Source of the DNA: Lunularia cruciata
Taxonomy: Eukaryota; Streptophyta; Marchantiopsida; Lunulariales; Lunulariaceae
Reading direction: 5' to 3'
Assembly (NCBI GenBank): GCA_948567375.1
Contig: OX419761.1
Coordinates: forward strand, 40,710,243 to 40,774,242
DNA length: 64,000 nt
The notes beneath the pieces were generated by a model that was given only the letters and a program-made list of their open reading frames with translations, was not told the origin of the DNA and did not search any database. Made by a program: the position numbers and the translations under genes. Below are positions 49,601 through 60,639 of this stretch, piece by piece; within the stretch, counting starts at the first letter, position 1, and every line of letters starts with the position of its first letter.

Positions 49601-50417
49601 GCTACTTTCTCTACAGTGATGAGGTTTTGCCTAGGTTTGGTCACCCATCTGCATCTTCATTACTCAGTTGTGAGTATGGTTCTACACTAGATGCAACAAC
49701 GGTCCACATGACGTGTTGTCCTTTTGGAGGACAGAGGATAGCTACCTATGATGTCATTAGAGACATAATGTTTGCTATGGCGCGAGAGAGTGGATACTTG
49801 GCTTGGAGGGAGTGTTTGTATGCTTTGCAAACAACACGTGTCAAGGCAGACTTATACTTGGTCCGAGATGATCAGGTGATAGTAGCGGATGTCGTGGTCA
49901 CAGACCCTACGCGGGATACAGTTTCGGAGGGAATGATTACCCATCCCCCTGGATGGGCGGCAAGTGCAGCAATAGGTCGCAAAGTTTCCAAGTATAGGGG
50001 CATGCAGCGAGGTCACCTTTTTTTTTTCTAGCCTTGGAGTTATATGGAGCGATGGACACGGCATTTGACACATTTGTCAAGGAATGCGCAAGAGCTTATC
50101 ATGTTAGGCGACAGGGGGTACCACTCTCACTCTCATACTTTGTAGCATATTTTAGACAGCGTGTGTCCATTGCTCTACAAAGGGCAATGGCTGGTGCAAT
50201 CCATAGGAGAGCAATCATATTAGGTGATGTTTCTTCGGATGCTCCAGTTGTGTGTAGACCGTACGACTTGCATAGCTCGGATATCTTAGGTGCGGTAGGG
50301 CAGATTTCTCATACATACTCTATTGGGACTTAGCCCCATGTTACCTTTTTTGTCTCTCCCTTGTACGGCTTGGTGGGGTCTTCCCATCCTTCATTTTTCC
50401 TATGCGGTCGCCTTTTT
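46668..50417 (+). mobile_element. Near-intact RLE-type LINE (R2-like architecture)
   Basis: 3,750 bp, flanked by a perfect 11-bp target-site duplication ctctgtagagc (46,657-46,667 and 50,418-50,428). The 5' untranslated region (~490 bp) starts with a 'gagagtgtg' tandem run. One long coding region follows, with an N-terminal C2H2 finger, LINE-type reverse transcriptase and a C-terminal restriction-like endonuclease. The 3' end is 'tatgcggtcgccttttt' with no poly(A). Truncated copies in this window (31,096-31,808; 52,696-53,011; 46,413-46,667) all share this 3' end, as expected for target-primed reverse transcription. R2-like RLE LINEs are much less usual in land plants than L1-type (APE) LINEs. 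Confidence 0.88.
47162..50333 (+). pseudogene. LINE polyprotein: C2H2 finger, reverse transcriptase, restriction-like endonuclease (interrupted)
   Basis: ATG 47,162 opens MATPSHVGS. Residues 18-38 form a C-x2-C-x11-H-x4-H finger (CPMCHRHFTSQGVKTHVCKMH split: C18, C21, H33, H38). The RT runs about 47,940-48,990: 'LQVDVENAFNSVSRASIF' (48,376), 'GTRQGDPLGG' (48,566), and catalytic FADD at 48,671-48,682. The C-terminus has a His/Cys cluster (HMTCCPFGG, 49,708), then KADLYLV (K at 49,843) and ADVVVTDP (D at 49,888-49,890) with KVSKY downstream, the spacing of R2-type PD-(D/E)XK nucleases. Interruptions are frameshifts near 47,597, in a G8 run (48,587-48,594), near 49,363 and in a T10 run (50,018-50,027), and stops at about 47,743, 48,270 and 49,006. 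Two breaks lie in homopolymers and may be sequencing errors. Confidence 0.85.
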
Positions 50418-50459
50418 CTCTGTAGAGCAATGGACACATGCTATTACACTGTTATAGTA

Positions 50460-52681
50460 CTTAGTTTACTTCTTGGCAATTGAACTCCTCTCAAGGCTGA
50501 ACATGAATGCAATACTTTACCTACTCTTTGACGAAAATACACCTCCTGAAACCAAACTTGTAGATTGATTTTGGTGTAATTACTTCGAACCTTTTTGGTA
50601 ATCGTTAAAGAGAATAATCATATTATTAGCCATGACATAACTTCATTCAGACTATTACTTTTTTCAAGTAAATATTAAGTTAACACGGTCAAATAATTGC
50701 TATACTTTTTAATGATTTTGCTTCGTCTTCATCCAGAGGAGTATTGAAAACACGCAGAGAATAAATGATTATATAAAATTAAGATTAGAAAAAGTATAAT
50801 GCATGCAATATTTTATTACTTTTGGAGTCACTCTGACTTTTGGGGAATACCCCCTGGTTCTGGGGAATATTTTTGAAATTCGAGGTAAGTTCCTCTGAAA
50901 CTCCGGGGAGTTCACCAACCGTCCCAAGGCCAGGTTTATGGAAATTTGGGGAAAATGGGGGTTTCAGATTTCAACATGACTGATTTTCTACAAATGACAT
51001 ATGTGTTCCCCTGGGATTTTCATAGAAAAGTTTTATGGGTGATGAAAGCCTTTCGGTGCATTCAGTTCTTACAATTACCTGATTATATTAAGCACTGAAT
51101 TCGAGAGAGAATTTCCGGAACTATAAAATGAATCATCGGACAAATTGATATTGGATCTATGTGTGTCAGTGGGAAAAGAGATGTCAGGAAAGTACTTTAG
51201 TCAATACCTTCATAAAAAAATTTGGAATATCCATAATCAGTAAAAGTTTATGGATCACGATTTCATTTACCCGCAAAATTTTACAGTTCCTTACAGATAT
51301 TTACTAGTATCCATAAAGTAATTTCAGAAAGCCCCCATGTTTCTGACCTTCTGATGACTTTGTTCAATTTTTTGGAAGTGTCCTTGGAAGTTTCGTGCGA
51401 ATTCCCTCAATGTTTGGGAAGTCTATCTTTAAAACTTTGAGGAGTTCACAATTTTTTTTATATTTTAAGTTAAATTTCGTATCCTTTTTATGAATTGGTT
51501 GAGGTTTCCCCATAGAAAACGAATGGCTTGAATGGATAATTAAAAATTCATTTATTTAAAACTATAATAAAGATAGATTAATTTCTTTTGCAAATTTGAA
51601 CTGAACATCCATATATCATAGTGATGAAAGAAATATTTGGATATTATTTTATCAAAAATGTCTATTATCACATCGGTCGAGTAACAAAATTCCATGGTTT
51701 TGTTTACCACCATTTCAATTTCAATGATTGTAGAATCGATTCGCTAACGTACTTTGTGTAGAGAGGGGTTGGGATTCATTAATATCTGTAACTCTTTGAT
51801 TATACGGCATAAAATATCCTCACGTAATTTTAAATATATATTAAACGTATTGGACTTGTTTTGTCACATAATCCCTATGAAGTGAGAGTGAATATAGTTA
51901 TTTTCGCTGATGACTTGCCTGATATACCTCTTTGGAGAATGAGAATGGGTATGAATATTTTCATTAACATGAAACAACATACGCTACTCAATCTACTCAA
52001 TGTGGTACTGGTCAGCCGCTTACGAGCAGTCTTTTGACATAAGCCACGACATATAACGACGACCATAACAAGCATTGTATTCTATTATATACCAGTGATT
52101 AGCCTCTAATATGTATGTCCTTTAGTATTATTGACATCTATATTATGTATCAAAATGATAATAAAGACACCTAGATCATCTTTATTATCATTTTGATATT
52201 TCTTCAAGAAATAGCACCAAGATCTTATAGAAGAGAAAAATATGGTAGTTCAGTCTATTATACTCCCCATGGGCAATTTCTCATTTCATATTTAGACCTA
52301 AAATCTCAAACACTTTATAGATATATAGCAACAATAAAATTCCCATCAACTTTAGGACACTTTAAGCTCATTTAGCATATATCCTTTTAGAGAATCTTTA
52401 TAGTACATAAAGATAAGTTATTTAGATTACAGATTCTTTTCTCTTGCTAATTCCTTTGGCATTGGGTTGTATCCCTTATGCAATCCTTGTACTTGTCTTT
52501 TTTTATATACACTTTTCAATAAGGCTGTATCTTTCTTTTTCTTTTACTTCAAAGAATATGTTTTTGTTTTTTTGTTTTGTCTCAATTCATACACAAGAAT
52601 GTAGTGAATTTTGATTAACATGTTCTTCGTCAATGAAAACACTAAATTGTCACATCAATCCAATGAGTATTGTTAAAATTC
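50460..52681. other. AT-rich stretch without recognisable gene
   Basis: No coding signal, and no repeat matched elsewhere in the window. Composition suggests old non-coding or repeat DNA. Confidence 0.4.
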
Positions 52682-53026
52682 TCTACCAATTGTGAAAGAG
52701 TAGAACACATGAAGGATGTAAGATCCCGTCAAGCTGCACAAAGGAGAGATAAAAGAGGTAAAATGGAGCTAGGCCAGAATAGTATTAATATGAGAAATCT
52801 ACCTTACTGTACCTAAGATATCCAAACTATATAAATTATAAGGTCTATAAATGCACCTAAGATATCCAAACTATATAATTCATAAGGTCTACAAATTACT
52901 AAAGCATCCATTGAAATGTCATCTAGAGCGATCACTTTCCTATGAATTATACCAATCAATATTTTCTATAGAGAAATGGACACCTGTTGTCTAAAATATA
53001 TTATAAAATATTCTACCAACTTGTGA
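52682..53026 (-). mobile_element. 5'-truncated LINE insertion (copy e) with TSD
   Basis: About 315 bp of the LINE 3' end in minus orientation, reaching to the equivalent of 'cgctgtctaaaatatgc' inside the coding end. It is flanked by tctaccaattgtga (52,682-52,695) and tctaccaacttgtga (53,012-53,026), a duplication with one inserted base. It contains an internal tandem repeat of about 50 bp ('acctaagatatccaaactat' twice, about 52,812 and 52,857). Confidence 0.82.
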
Positions 53027-53859
53027 TATTATTAAATCTAAGTGCCAAAGAGTTGGGGTATTGTTCAGTCCATCTCTAGTCATCCAATTGGCCAATAGTT
53101 GCTGACATGGACAATGTGCACGAACTGAGGCAAAATGTGAAGGTTGTGTCAGCAGGCGCTAGATGTGATATGTAGGCTTTGTAGAGACAAATTGGATCAA
53201 CATGTTTTCTTCATTCATCGAGAACAGTAATATACATTTTGACACCACAATATTTGGTGCAGTTTCAAAAATTTCCAAGCGAGAAACATATTAAAAATGT
53301 AATGTTGTAGGGTACACATTGTTAAGAACGTTAAGGAAGCTTGTAACTACAATATGTCCAAGACAAAAATACAGTCACTCGATATCTATAAGAAAAAACC
53401 CTACAAGATGTGGGGATTACAGCCGAGTGATGAAGGATTTTAAGTTAAGAAGACTTTCGAAGATAACGAGTTCAACCTCATGTAGGTAGAGCAACCTCAA
53501 TTTATGAGCTTTAGTTTATAAGGTTTTTCTAACCTGTATAAAATGCTAGACAGGTGCACTTGAAATGTAGTGTTATATCTTGCCACCAAAATATCGTCAT
53601 TAAAGTCAAAAAAATGACATATCTTGTGTATTGCAGAATGAGATCCTCATGTGGATTTCGTCATCCAAGCTGTTTCAATATTTATTTCACCGGACTGCTC
53701 ATAAAAGCTCCTATACATTTAAATAGAGCCTCTCCCGTACTTTCAGGAAACAACATACAAATTATGGTTGTACAAGAGTCAGAAAACCGATCTATACTTG
53801 TCTGAACCTGTATGAAATGTGTTGGCTCAACCACAACATAGAGAAGTGGTAACCATCAA

Positions 53860-54270
53860 AACAGGTGGTAACAAGAAAACCTTGTATGAATCTGCAGCAA
53901 TGTTTTTGATTACAACTAGTGCTCAAGGGACTCGAGCTTGTCTTAATGGATCTAGAAGAGTTTCGGCTTCCGGCTTCTAAAAGAAGTTGTGATTAACTCT
54001 GTACTTGTACATAACCACAATAAATTTCATGAGTCCATGAGTACTAAAAGATAGAAATGCACGTAATCAATCCTCTTGGTTCCTCGCCGGTTTAATGGCT
54101 GCAGAAGAATTCCGGCTCGCGACTTCGACAAAAAGTTATGATTGTCCCAATACTTGTATGTAACAAAAAAGTTCATGAGTCCATGAATATTAAAATATAG
54201 ACATGGAAGCATTCAACCCTCTTTCGTCCTCTCTGGTTTATGACTTTATAAGAGTTTGCGCTTCCAGCTT
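53860..54270. repeat. Degenerate tandem repeats of ~150 bp period
   Basis: About two and a half units share the order 'tacttgtacataac / catgagtccatgagtacta / agaagagtttcggcttccgg / aaaagaagttgtgatt'. Copies at about 54,000-54,140 and 54,150-54,290 are the clearest, and the end of another precedes them at 53,930-53,995. Function unknown. Confidence 0.55.
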
Positions 54271-54411
54271 CAGAAAACTTATGAAAAGTGCTCCAACGCG
54301 CATCAGTTTTACGGATCAAGGGGTCCGAACGTGACCAACCCGGGTCGACCCAGGTCCTGGATGTGCCATAAAGAACAATTCTCTTAAAAAAAATTCCCTA
54401 TAGATGTCTCT

Positions 54412-55337
54412 TGTTGTTGGATATCTCTTTTGATTTATCTATTCTTTTAATGCCTAATGGAAGTCTTCTAACTATTGAAATCAACCCTATGCAAGAAGGG
54501 AAAACATATCTGGAGAGAAAAAAAAGTTAAAAGATAGTAAAATATAATCACATATATCAATAGATGCACAAGATTACTGAAATCAATGGGAAGCTCTCTC
54601 CCTACCAACTCTTTCCCTGTCCAATCTGTTCTTGGGTCTATCTTGATTTATCTCCTTCTTGTTTTATCTGATCAGACCTCTCTTGGCAAGCTTTATGTGA
54701 ACCAAAGTTACCTAGATTCCCCTGATTCTTTTTCACATACGCATGTATATTTGACTCATCACAACTTCACTTTGCATGTCGAAGTGTTACCTTCTTCTAT
54801 TGCCCCAAACAAAAACAAACACATTCATTGTGTCACCCCAATCTTGTATTGTCAAACACCTGTCTTGACCTTGGACAATATATCCCTTGGATGATTTAAG
54901 CCATAGATCTAAGCATCCCTCTCAATATAGCTTACATAGATCAATGGGAAGCTCTCTCCTGACCAACTCTTTCCTTGTCCAATCTGTTCCTAGGTCTATC
55001 CTGATCCGCCCTTCTCCTGATTATCTCCTGAGATGTATGATCTGATCATACATCTCCTAGCAAGCTTTATGCAAATCAAAGTTACCTTGATTCCCCCTGA
55101 TTCTTTTTTCACAAAGGCAATATATTTGACTCATTGCAAATTCACTTTGCATCTCAAAGGGTTACCTTCTTCTATTATCCCAAACAAGAACAAACACATT
55201 CATTGTGTCACCCCAATTTCTTGTATTGTCAAACACTTATCTTGACCTTGGACAATATATACCATGGATGATTTGAGCCACAAATCTAAGCATCACAAAT
55301 AAGACAAATTGGATGGATCAGGCTCTACATTCTAACA
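54412..55337 (-). repeat. 3' LTR of the copia element with a 358-bp internal duplication
   Basis: In minus sense it begins TGTTAGAATGTAGAGCC and ends CCAACAACA. Inside, 54,582-54,939 and 54,940-55,291 are two tandem units, both starting 'atcaatgggaagctctctc' and ending near 'aatctaagcatc'. The 5' LTR fragment carries only one such start (about 59,660), so the duplication may be specific to this LTR. Confidence 0.8.
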
Positions 55338-55712
55338 ACTCTCCCACTTGGAGATTAATATTTCTTGACTATACATCTTTCAAAAAAAGATAACAAACTT
55401 CATGTGCTTGATGTACATACCATGTGCAACATTACTATCTAGTTATCCTTGGAGTCCAATTGATGCTATACATGGCCTTAACTACTCAAAAGTGACAATC
55501 TTTGTCAACATATCAGCCAAGTTCTTGGCACCTTGAATCTTTTTAAATGACAAATTGCCATCTTCGAGTAACTTTTGGATGAAATGATATCTCAAATGTA
55601 TATGTTTTGTTCTAGCATAGAACATTTAATTCTTTGCTTAGTGAATGACACTTTGACTGTCCAAGAATAAAACACCACAATTTTTCTCTCTACCTAGCTC
55701 CGTTAGAAGGTT

Positions 55713-57080
55713 CTATAACCAACTCATCTCCTCACTAGCTTTTGTAATTGCAACATATTTTGCCTTTGTTGTTGACAAAGCAACAATCTTTTGCAATTGG
55801 AAGAACCAACTCATTGTTGTTCCACCTATGGTATAAACATACTTTGTGGTGCTTCTTCTTGTATCCATATCACCTCCCAGGTTTGCATCCACAAAACCTT
55901 GTAGTGTATGGTTGCCTCTGTTGTAACACAAACCTTTATCTTTGGTACCTTTCAAATATCTAAAACTCCATTTGACAACCTCCCAATCTTGTCTTCCCGG
56001 ATTGGCCATGTACCCTGCACACAACTCCCATTGTATGTGCAATATCTAGTTTAGCACATGTCGTTGCATACATTAGGTTGCCTATAGTTGAAGCAAATGC
56101 GAGCTTTGACATATCTTTCATCTCATCATCATCCTTGGGTGAGTGTTCCTTTGATAGTTTAAAGTGACTTGCCAAAGATGTCTTCACATAACTTGCATCT
56201 GTCATGTTGAACCTTTCCAACACCTTTCCAATGTAGCTACCTTGAGAGAGCTTCAACATTCCAACCACCCTGTCCTTTTCAATCTTCAGCCCAAATATTT
56301 GCTTTGCTACACCAATGTCTTTCATTTCAAACTCTCTTGATAATTATTTCTTCCATCTCTCAACCTCTAGTATGTTTGGTCCAACTATCAACATGTCATC
56401 AACATACAGAAGTAAGATGATAAAACTATTATCAAGAGTCTTGAGATAACAACAATGATCCTCTTTACATCTTGTGAATCTGTTATTGATCATGAACCTA
56501 TCAGATTTCCTGTACCATAATCTTGGTGCATGTTTTAGACCATATAGGCTTTTTTGCAACTTGCATACCAAGCTCTCCTTATGAGGGACTGCAAAGCAAA
56601 CAGGTTGTTTCATATAAATTTCTTGATAAATCTCACCATGTAGAAACATAGCAGTGACATCCATCTGCTCCAAATACATGTATTCTGCCACCACTATATT
56701 GAGAACTACTCTAATTGTTGAGTGTTTGACTACCCGTGAAAAAAATCTCAATGTAATCAATCCACTCCTTTTGTTGGAAGCCTTTCACAATTAACCTTGC
56801 CTTGTACCATTTGTTACCATTGTGTTCCTCTTTTACCTTATAGACCCACTTGTTTTGTAATTCATTCTTGCTTTCTATTAGTAACCTAAGCTCCCAAGTT
56901 TAATTTTTATCCAAGGACCTCATCTCATCGTTCATGGCAAGATCCCACTTCATAAAGTCTTCACTTTGCATGGCTTCTTCATAAAATTCAAGTTCACTTC
57001 CATCTGTCAATAGCAGGTAATGTAGACAGAGAGAATACCTTTCTAGTGGTCTTGTGATTCTTGTAGATCTCCTCAATTGC
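55713..57080 (-). pseudogene. Copia reverse transcriptase and RNase H (broken)
   Basis: Minus-strand segments include 'MDVTAMFLHGEIYQEIYM', 'KLQKSLYGLKHAPRLWY', catalytic 'LLLYVDDMLIVG' (about 56,385), 'GLKIEKDR', 'VVKWSFRYLKGTKDKGLCY' and 'KIVALSTTKAKYVAITKA', the standard copia RT to RNase H order. The YVDD motif is intact, but the segments are separated by frameshifts and stops near 56,040, 56,340 and 56,760. Confidence 0.92.
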
Positions 57081-57362
57081 AATGCACATGGTTGAGGTTG
57101 TGGTTTTTGAGTTTTTGAGTTTTTGAGTTCAGGGTTTCACTAAACCCTTATGATAGCATTTTCTTATGCTATCTCTTGTAACTAAACTTGATTGCATTCT
57201 TTGCTCAACTTATCTACATTATCGGATTCTAGAGTGTTTCTATCCTTGTAAAGAAAACACTCATTGAATATCACATCTTTGCTTCTGATGATTTTCTTGT
57301 TCTCTACATCCCAAAACTTGTACCCAAAGTTATATACACCATATCCAATAAAGAAACATTTC

Positions 57363-58441
57363 CTAGACTTTGCATCTAACTTGTCTTTTTTTCTTTACAT
57401 TGAAATGCACATAAGAGACACACCTAAAGACTCTCAAGTGCAATAAACTCACCAATTCTCCTATCCACTCCTCTTCGGGCAACTTGTGTAAGGAAACTGA
57501 TGGACCCTTGTTTACCAAGTATGTTGCATTGTTGATTGCTTCAACCCAAAATACCTTGGGCATACCAGCATGGATCATCATGCTATTAGCTCTTTCATTT
57601 AGAGTTCAATTCATGTGCTCAACCATTCCATTTTGTTATGATTTGCTCGCCAAGGTCTTCTTTATTTTGATTCCTTGTATTGCATAAATTTCCTTGAACT
57701 CACTATTGCCATACTCACCATCCTTGTTAGATCTTTGTCTCTTTAGCTTTGCATCAGACTCATTTTTGACTTGGCTTTTCTCCTTCTTGAAAATGGAAAA
57801 TACCTTTGATTTGCACTTCAAGAAAGATATTGAAACCTTCTTGGTCGAGTCATCTATAAAAGTCACATAATATTGTACCCCCAAGAGTTGCAACTAGATA
57901 AGGACCCCACATATTTGTGTGTGCAAGCTCTAGCTTGCCTATCCTTGGTGCTCTTCCATCCTTCAAGAAACTAACCTTTTTCTATTTCCCAAATATGCAA
58001 TCTTCACAAAGACCTACATCAAAGGTTTCAAATTTGGTAGCTTGTCCTTCTTCATCATCACCTTCATGCCTTTTTCACTCATAAGTGTGAGCTTTCAATG
58101 CAAAAGATTACCGTTTGATATTGTATATGCAAGTGCCATAGTGTCCTTGGTGTTGTTGGTCATGTAAAGAGTCTCCAACTTGTTCCCTCGTGCAGCCACC
58201 ATAACTTCTTTGGAGATTTCAAATGAACCACATACAAAATTTATGACATACCTTTACTATCAAGATGTCCAATTGAGATTAGATTCTTCTTCAAGCTTGG
58301 AACACGCCTAACATTCTTTCGTTTCCACTCAGAGTAACTTGGCATTTTAATATAAACATTACATCTCCCAACAATGTCCAAAGGCTCATCATCCGCAAGA
58401 TAAACTTTTCCAAAATCACCAGCAATGTAATTAACATACAC
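57363..58441 (-). pseudogene. Copia integrase and GAG-pre-integrase region (broken)
   Basis: Minus-strand segments 'VRRVPSLKKNLISIGHLDS' (GAG-pre-integrase), 'YYVTFIDDSTKKVSISFLK', 'RSNKDGEYGNSEFKE' and 'PKVFWVEAINNATYLVNKGP' match the copia integrase core in order. Frames change between segments, so no integrase can be produced. Confidence 0.9.
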
Positions 58442-58532
58442 TTCTTTTGTGAGGTAGTAGAGTGAAAAGAAGCTCCTGAATCAAGAATTCATGACTACAT
58501 AGGACTATCTATCTACACTAAGGATCAAAACA

Positions 58533-59227
58533 TCATTGACTTGCAATTGCATTCACCAAATTTTCATCCTCCTTATTGCTTGGATTCTTCTTTATGAGCC
58601 AACAGCTCTTTCTTGTGTGCACCTTCTTACCACAATGCAAACATCCATCACCTTTTGATCTAGACTTGCTTCTCCACTTGGACTTGGATCTATTACAATT
58701 GTCACTACGTTGCATAATTCTTCCTCTATTTTCAAAAGTATTTAGGGCCAATCCTGAGTTTATTCTTAGCTCTCTCCTTCTAATATCTTCCCTAAGTATC
58801 AAATTTTGGACCCCCTCAAACCTCAATTTGTTTGAGACACAAGAACTGCTTACTACTATTAGAGTTGCACTCCAACTTTCAAGTAAAGAAGATAGGAGAA
58901 TTAAAGCATGCACTTCATCCTCAAAACTGATTTTCCATTGAACTTAATTGGCTCGTGATCAAGTTGAACTCATTAATATGATTTGAACTTAATTGGCTCC
59001 CAATCAAATTGAACTCATTAATATGATCTGTGATAAGAGTGACTTTCATTCATACTCAAGTTGAACAGTTTACTCATGAAATACGCCTTGTTTGAAGTTG
59101 ATGGTTTTCCATACATGTTAGACAAGGCTTTCAATAGAGCTACAATAGTCTTCTCCTCTAAAACATTGAACACCACATTTCTAACTAATGTTAAGCATAC
59201 AACTCCCAAAGCTTGTCGATTCATCAA
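58533..59227 (-). pseudogene. Copia gag with zinc knuckle (broken)
   Basis: The minus-strand segment at 59,018-59,227 contains 'TIVALLKALSNMYGKPS'. The one at 58,533-58,913 contains 'LLSSLLESWSATLIVV' and a CCHC knuckle (CLHCGKKVHTRKSC), with C-x2-C-x4-H-x4-C spacing intact. A frame break near 58,940-59,010 separates them. Confidence 0.85.
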
Positions 59228-59430
59228 ATCCCAATCTTCCTATAACATGAACTCAAAGGTTTCACATCTTTGCGAGGTACATGAAATTTTTTTCATACAA
59301 ATAGTCCTTGATTTGCATTTTCCAGAAACCAAAGTCTTTATCATTGTATCTTCCTATCTTGACCTTTTCTTCTTCTCTTGCCATTACTCTCTCTTTCCTT
59401 CAAATCTCCGCTTGGATCCAAGTTGTTGAG

Positions 59431-59745
59431 TATCCCTTTTGATTTATCTTTTCCTCTAATGACAATCTTCAACTATTGAGAGCAGCCCAACGCATGAAGG
59501 AAAGACTATCGAGAAGGGGAAAAGGGGAAGAAGAAAAAAGGGTAGGAAAATATACTCACCCATCAATAGATGCACAAGAATGACCGAGGTTCAATCATCC
59601 TTCGTCCAAGGTAACGCAGATAAAGGAATTTTACTCCTTCTCAATATAGGTTACAAAGATCAATGGGAAGCTTTCTCCCCGACCAACTCTTTCCCTGTCC
59701 AATCTGTCCCCTGAGTCTATATTGATCTCCTTCTTGTCATTATAC
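59431..59745 (-). repeat. Truncated 5' LTR fragment of the copia element
   Basis: It matches 54,415-54,680 of the 3' LTR ('tcccttttgatttatctttt', 'caatagatgcacaaga', 'atcaatgggaagctttctcc'). The U3 start (TGTTAGAATG) is missing, and the match fades near 59,745, about 900 bp from the DCL1 stop codon. Confidence 0.75.
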
Positions 59746-60639
59746 CTCTTCTGTCATCATGCCCCCTTTGTGCGGATAACAAATCTTCGCGAGGATGATG
59801 AGTAAACTATCGTAGTTGCACAAAGTCTGGACAAGGAACTCTCGGCCTCAACACTAGATGGCGACTTCGGCACTTCAGATAGCCAGGGACATCTTAACTT
59901 ATTCAGAATTGCATACTGTCGGTCGATATGATCCCGGGAGGGTACAAAGCCTGTTCGTATTGAAGTGTACTATAAAGATACTGTACTTGAGAAGTATTTG
60001 TACCAGACATCAATGACCTCAAAGAGCAAGGACGAAAAAATTTTACATATGTTAAGATAGAGATCCGACAGTTCACTCATTTGTCAAAAAAGACAACTAG
60101 CGCACATTTACTTAATACAGGAGAGATAAGATACGGCGCGGTAACATACACAGGTGTGCTTTCGACGGGGCCCTTTAATTGCGAGTGACTATACAGACGA
60201 AACCTATAACCGTGTCTGTTACCTCCCTAAATGATCTACTGGTGCTGAATATCAAAATGCAGACAAATGGTAATGGTCCATTATAATCCAATAACCTCTG
60301 TAGGAAGAGAAACATGTCCAGGGTTCTTTTTGCCCCAAGTCATCCCTTTGAATGTTGGAATAATAATGCATAGTACAGCCCGGTATGGCAAGCAGCCATC
60401 ATCTTATTGAGACTAAAATGTTTACAATAATCAATAATTGCCCTAAGCTGTGTTAGGTTCTCTAAACAAAAAGTGGTGGGGTTCAGTGTCCTAACTCAGC
60501 TTTCTAAGTGGGTTCTCTGAATTCATCTTGTTGTGCAAATGTCACCTCCGTGTTGTCGGCGAACTGCATTCTACAAATGAAAGGCAAAATTTTGACTCAC
60601 GTCCTGTTGGGCATCAAAGTTCAAGCTGACCACAGATAC
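59746..60639. other. Downstream region and probable 3' UTR of DCL1
   Basis: No coding signal. The part next to 60,639 should be the DCL1 3' untranslated region. A possible intron in it is discussed in the findings. Confidence 0.5.

Larger units (their letters stand above)
46401..50459 (-). mobile_element. 5'-truncated LINE copy (outer), split by insertion of a full LINE
   Basis: Two pieces, 46,413-46,667 and 50,429-50,447, join into one ~274 bp minus-oriented copy of the LINE 3' end ('...tgtagagc' + 'aatggacacatgct...'). The join matches 50,157-50,178 of the intact LINE read in reverse. The outer flanks are a perfect 12-bp direct repeat, actgttatagta (46,401-46,412 and 50,448-50,459). The centre is occupied by a plus-oriented LINE (46,668-50,417). 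Confidence 0.88.
54412..59745 (-). mobile_element. Ty1/copia retrotransposon, minus orientation, decayed
   Basis: In minus orientation it runs from a truncated 5' LTR fragment (about 59,425-59,745) through gag, integrase, RT and RNase H to a 3' LTR (54,412-55,337). A purine-rich tract (reverse complement of 'ctctcccacttgg', 55,339-55,351) adjoins the 3' LTR start TGTTAGAATG. A primer-binding-site-like sequence follows the 5' LTR fragment ('ttggatccaagcggag' in minus sense), close to the initiator tRNA-Met type. The domain order integrase before RT identifies copia. The coding part is broken into at least eight segments. No target-site duplication was found, as expected with the 5' LTR truncated. 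Confidence 0.9.

Noticed and set aside
46413-50417. A TIR transposon or new class of RT element with 255-bp terminal inverted repeats
   Set aside because: Two distinct nested target-site duplications and the 19-bp remnant at 50,429-50,447 show a LINE inserted into an older truncated copy of itself.
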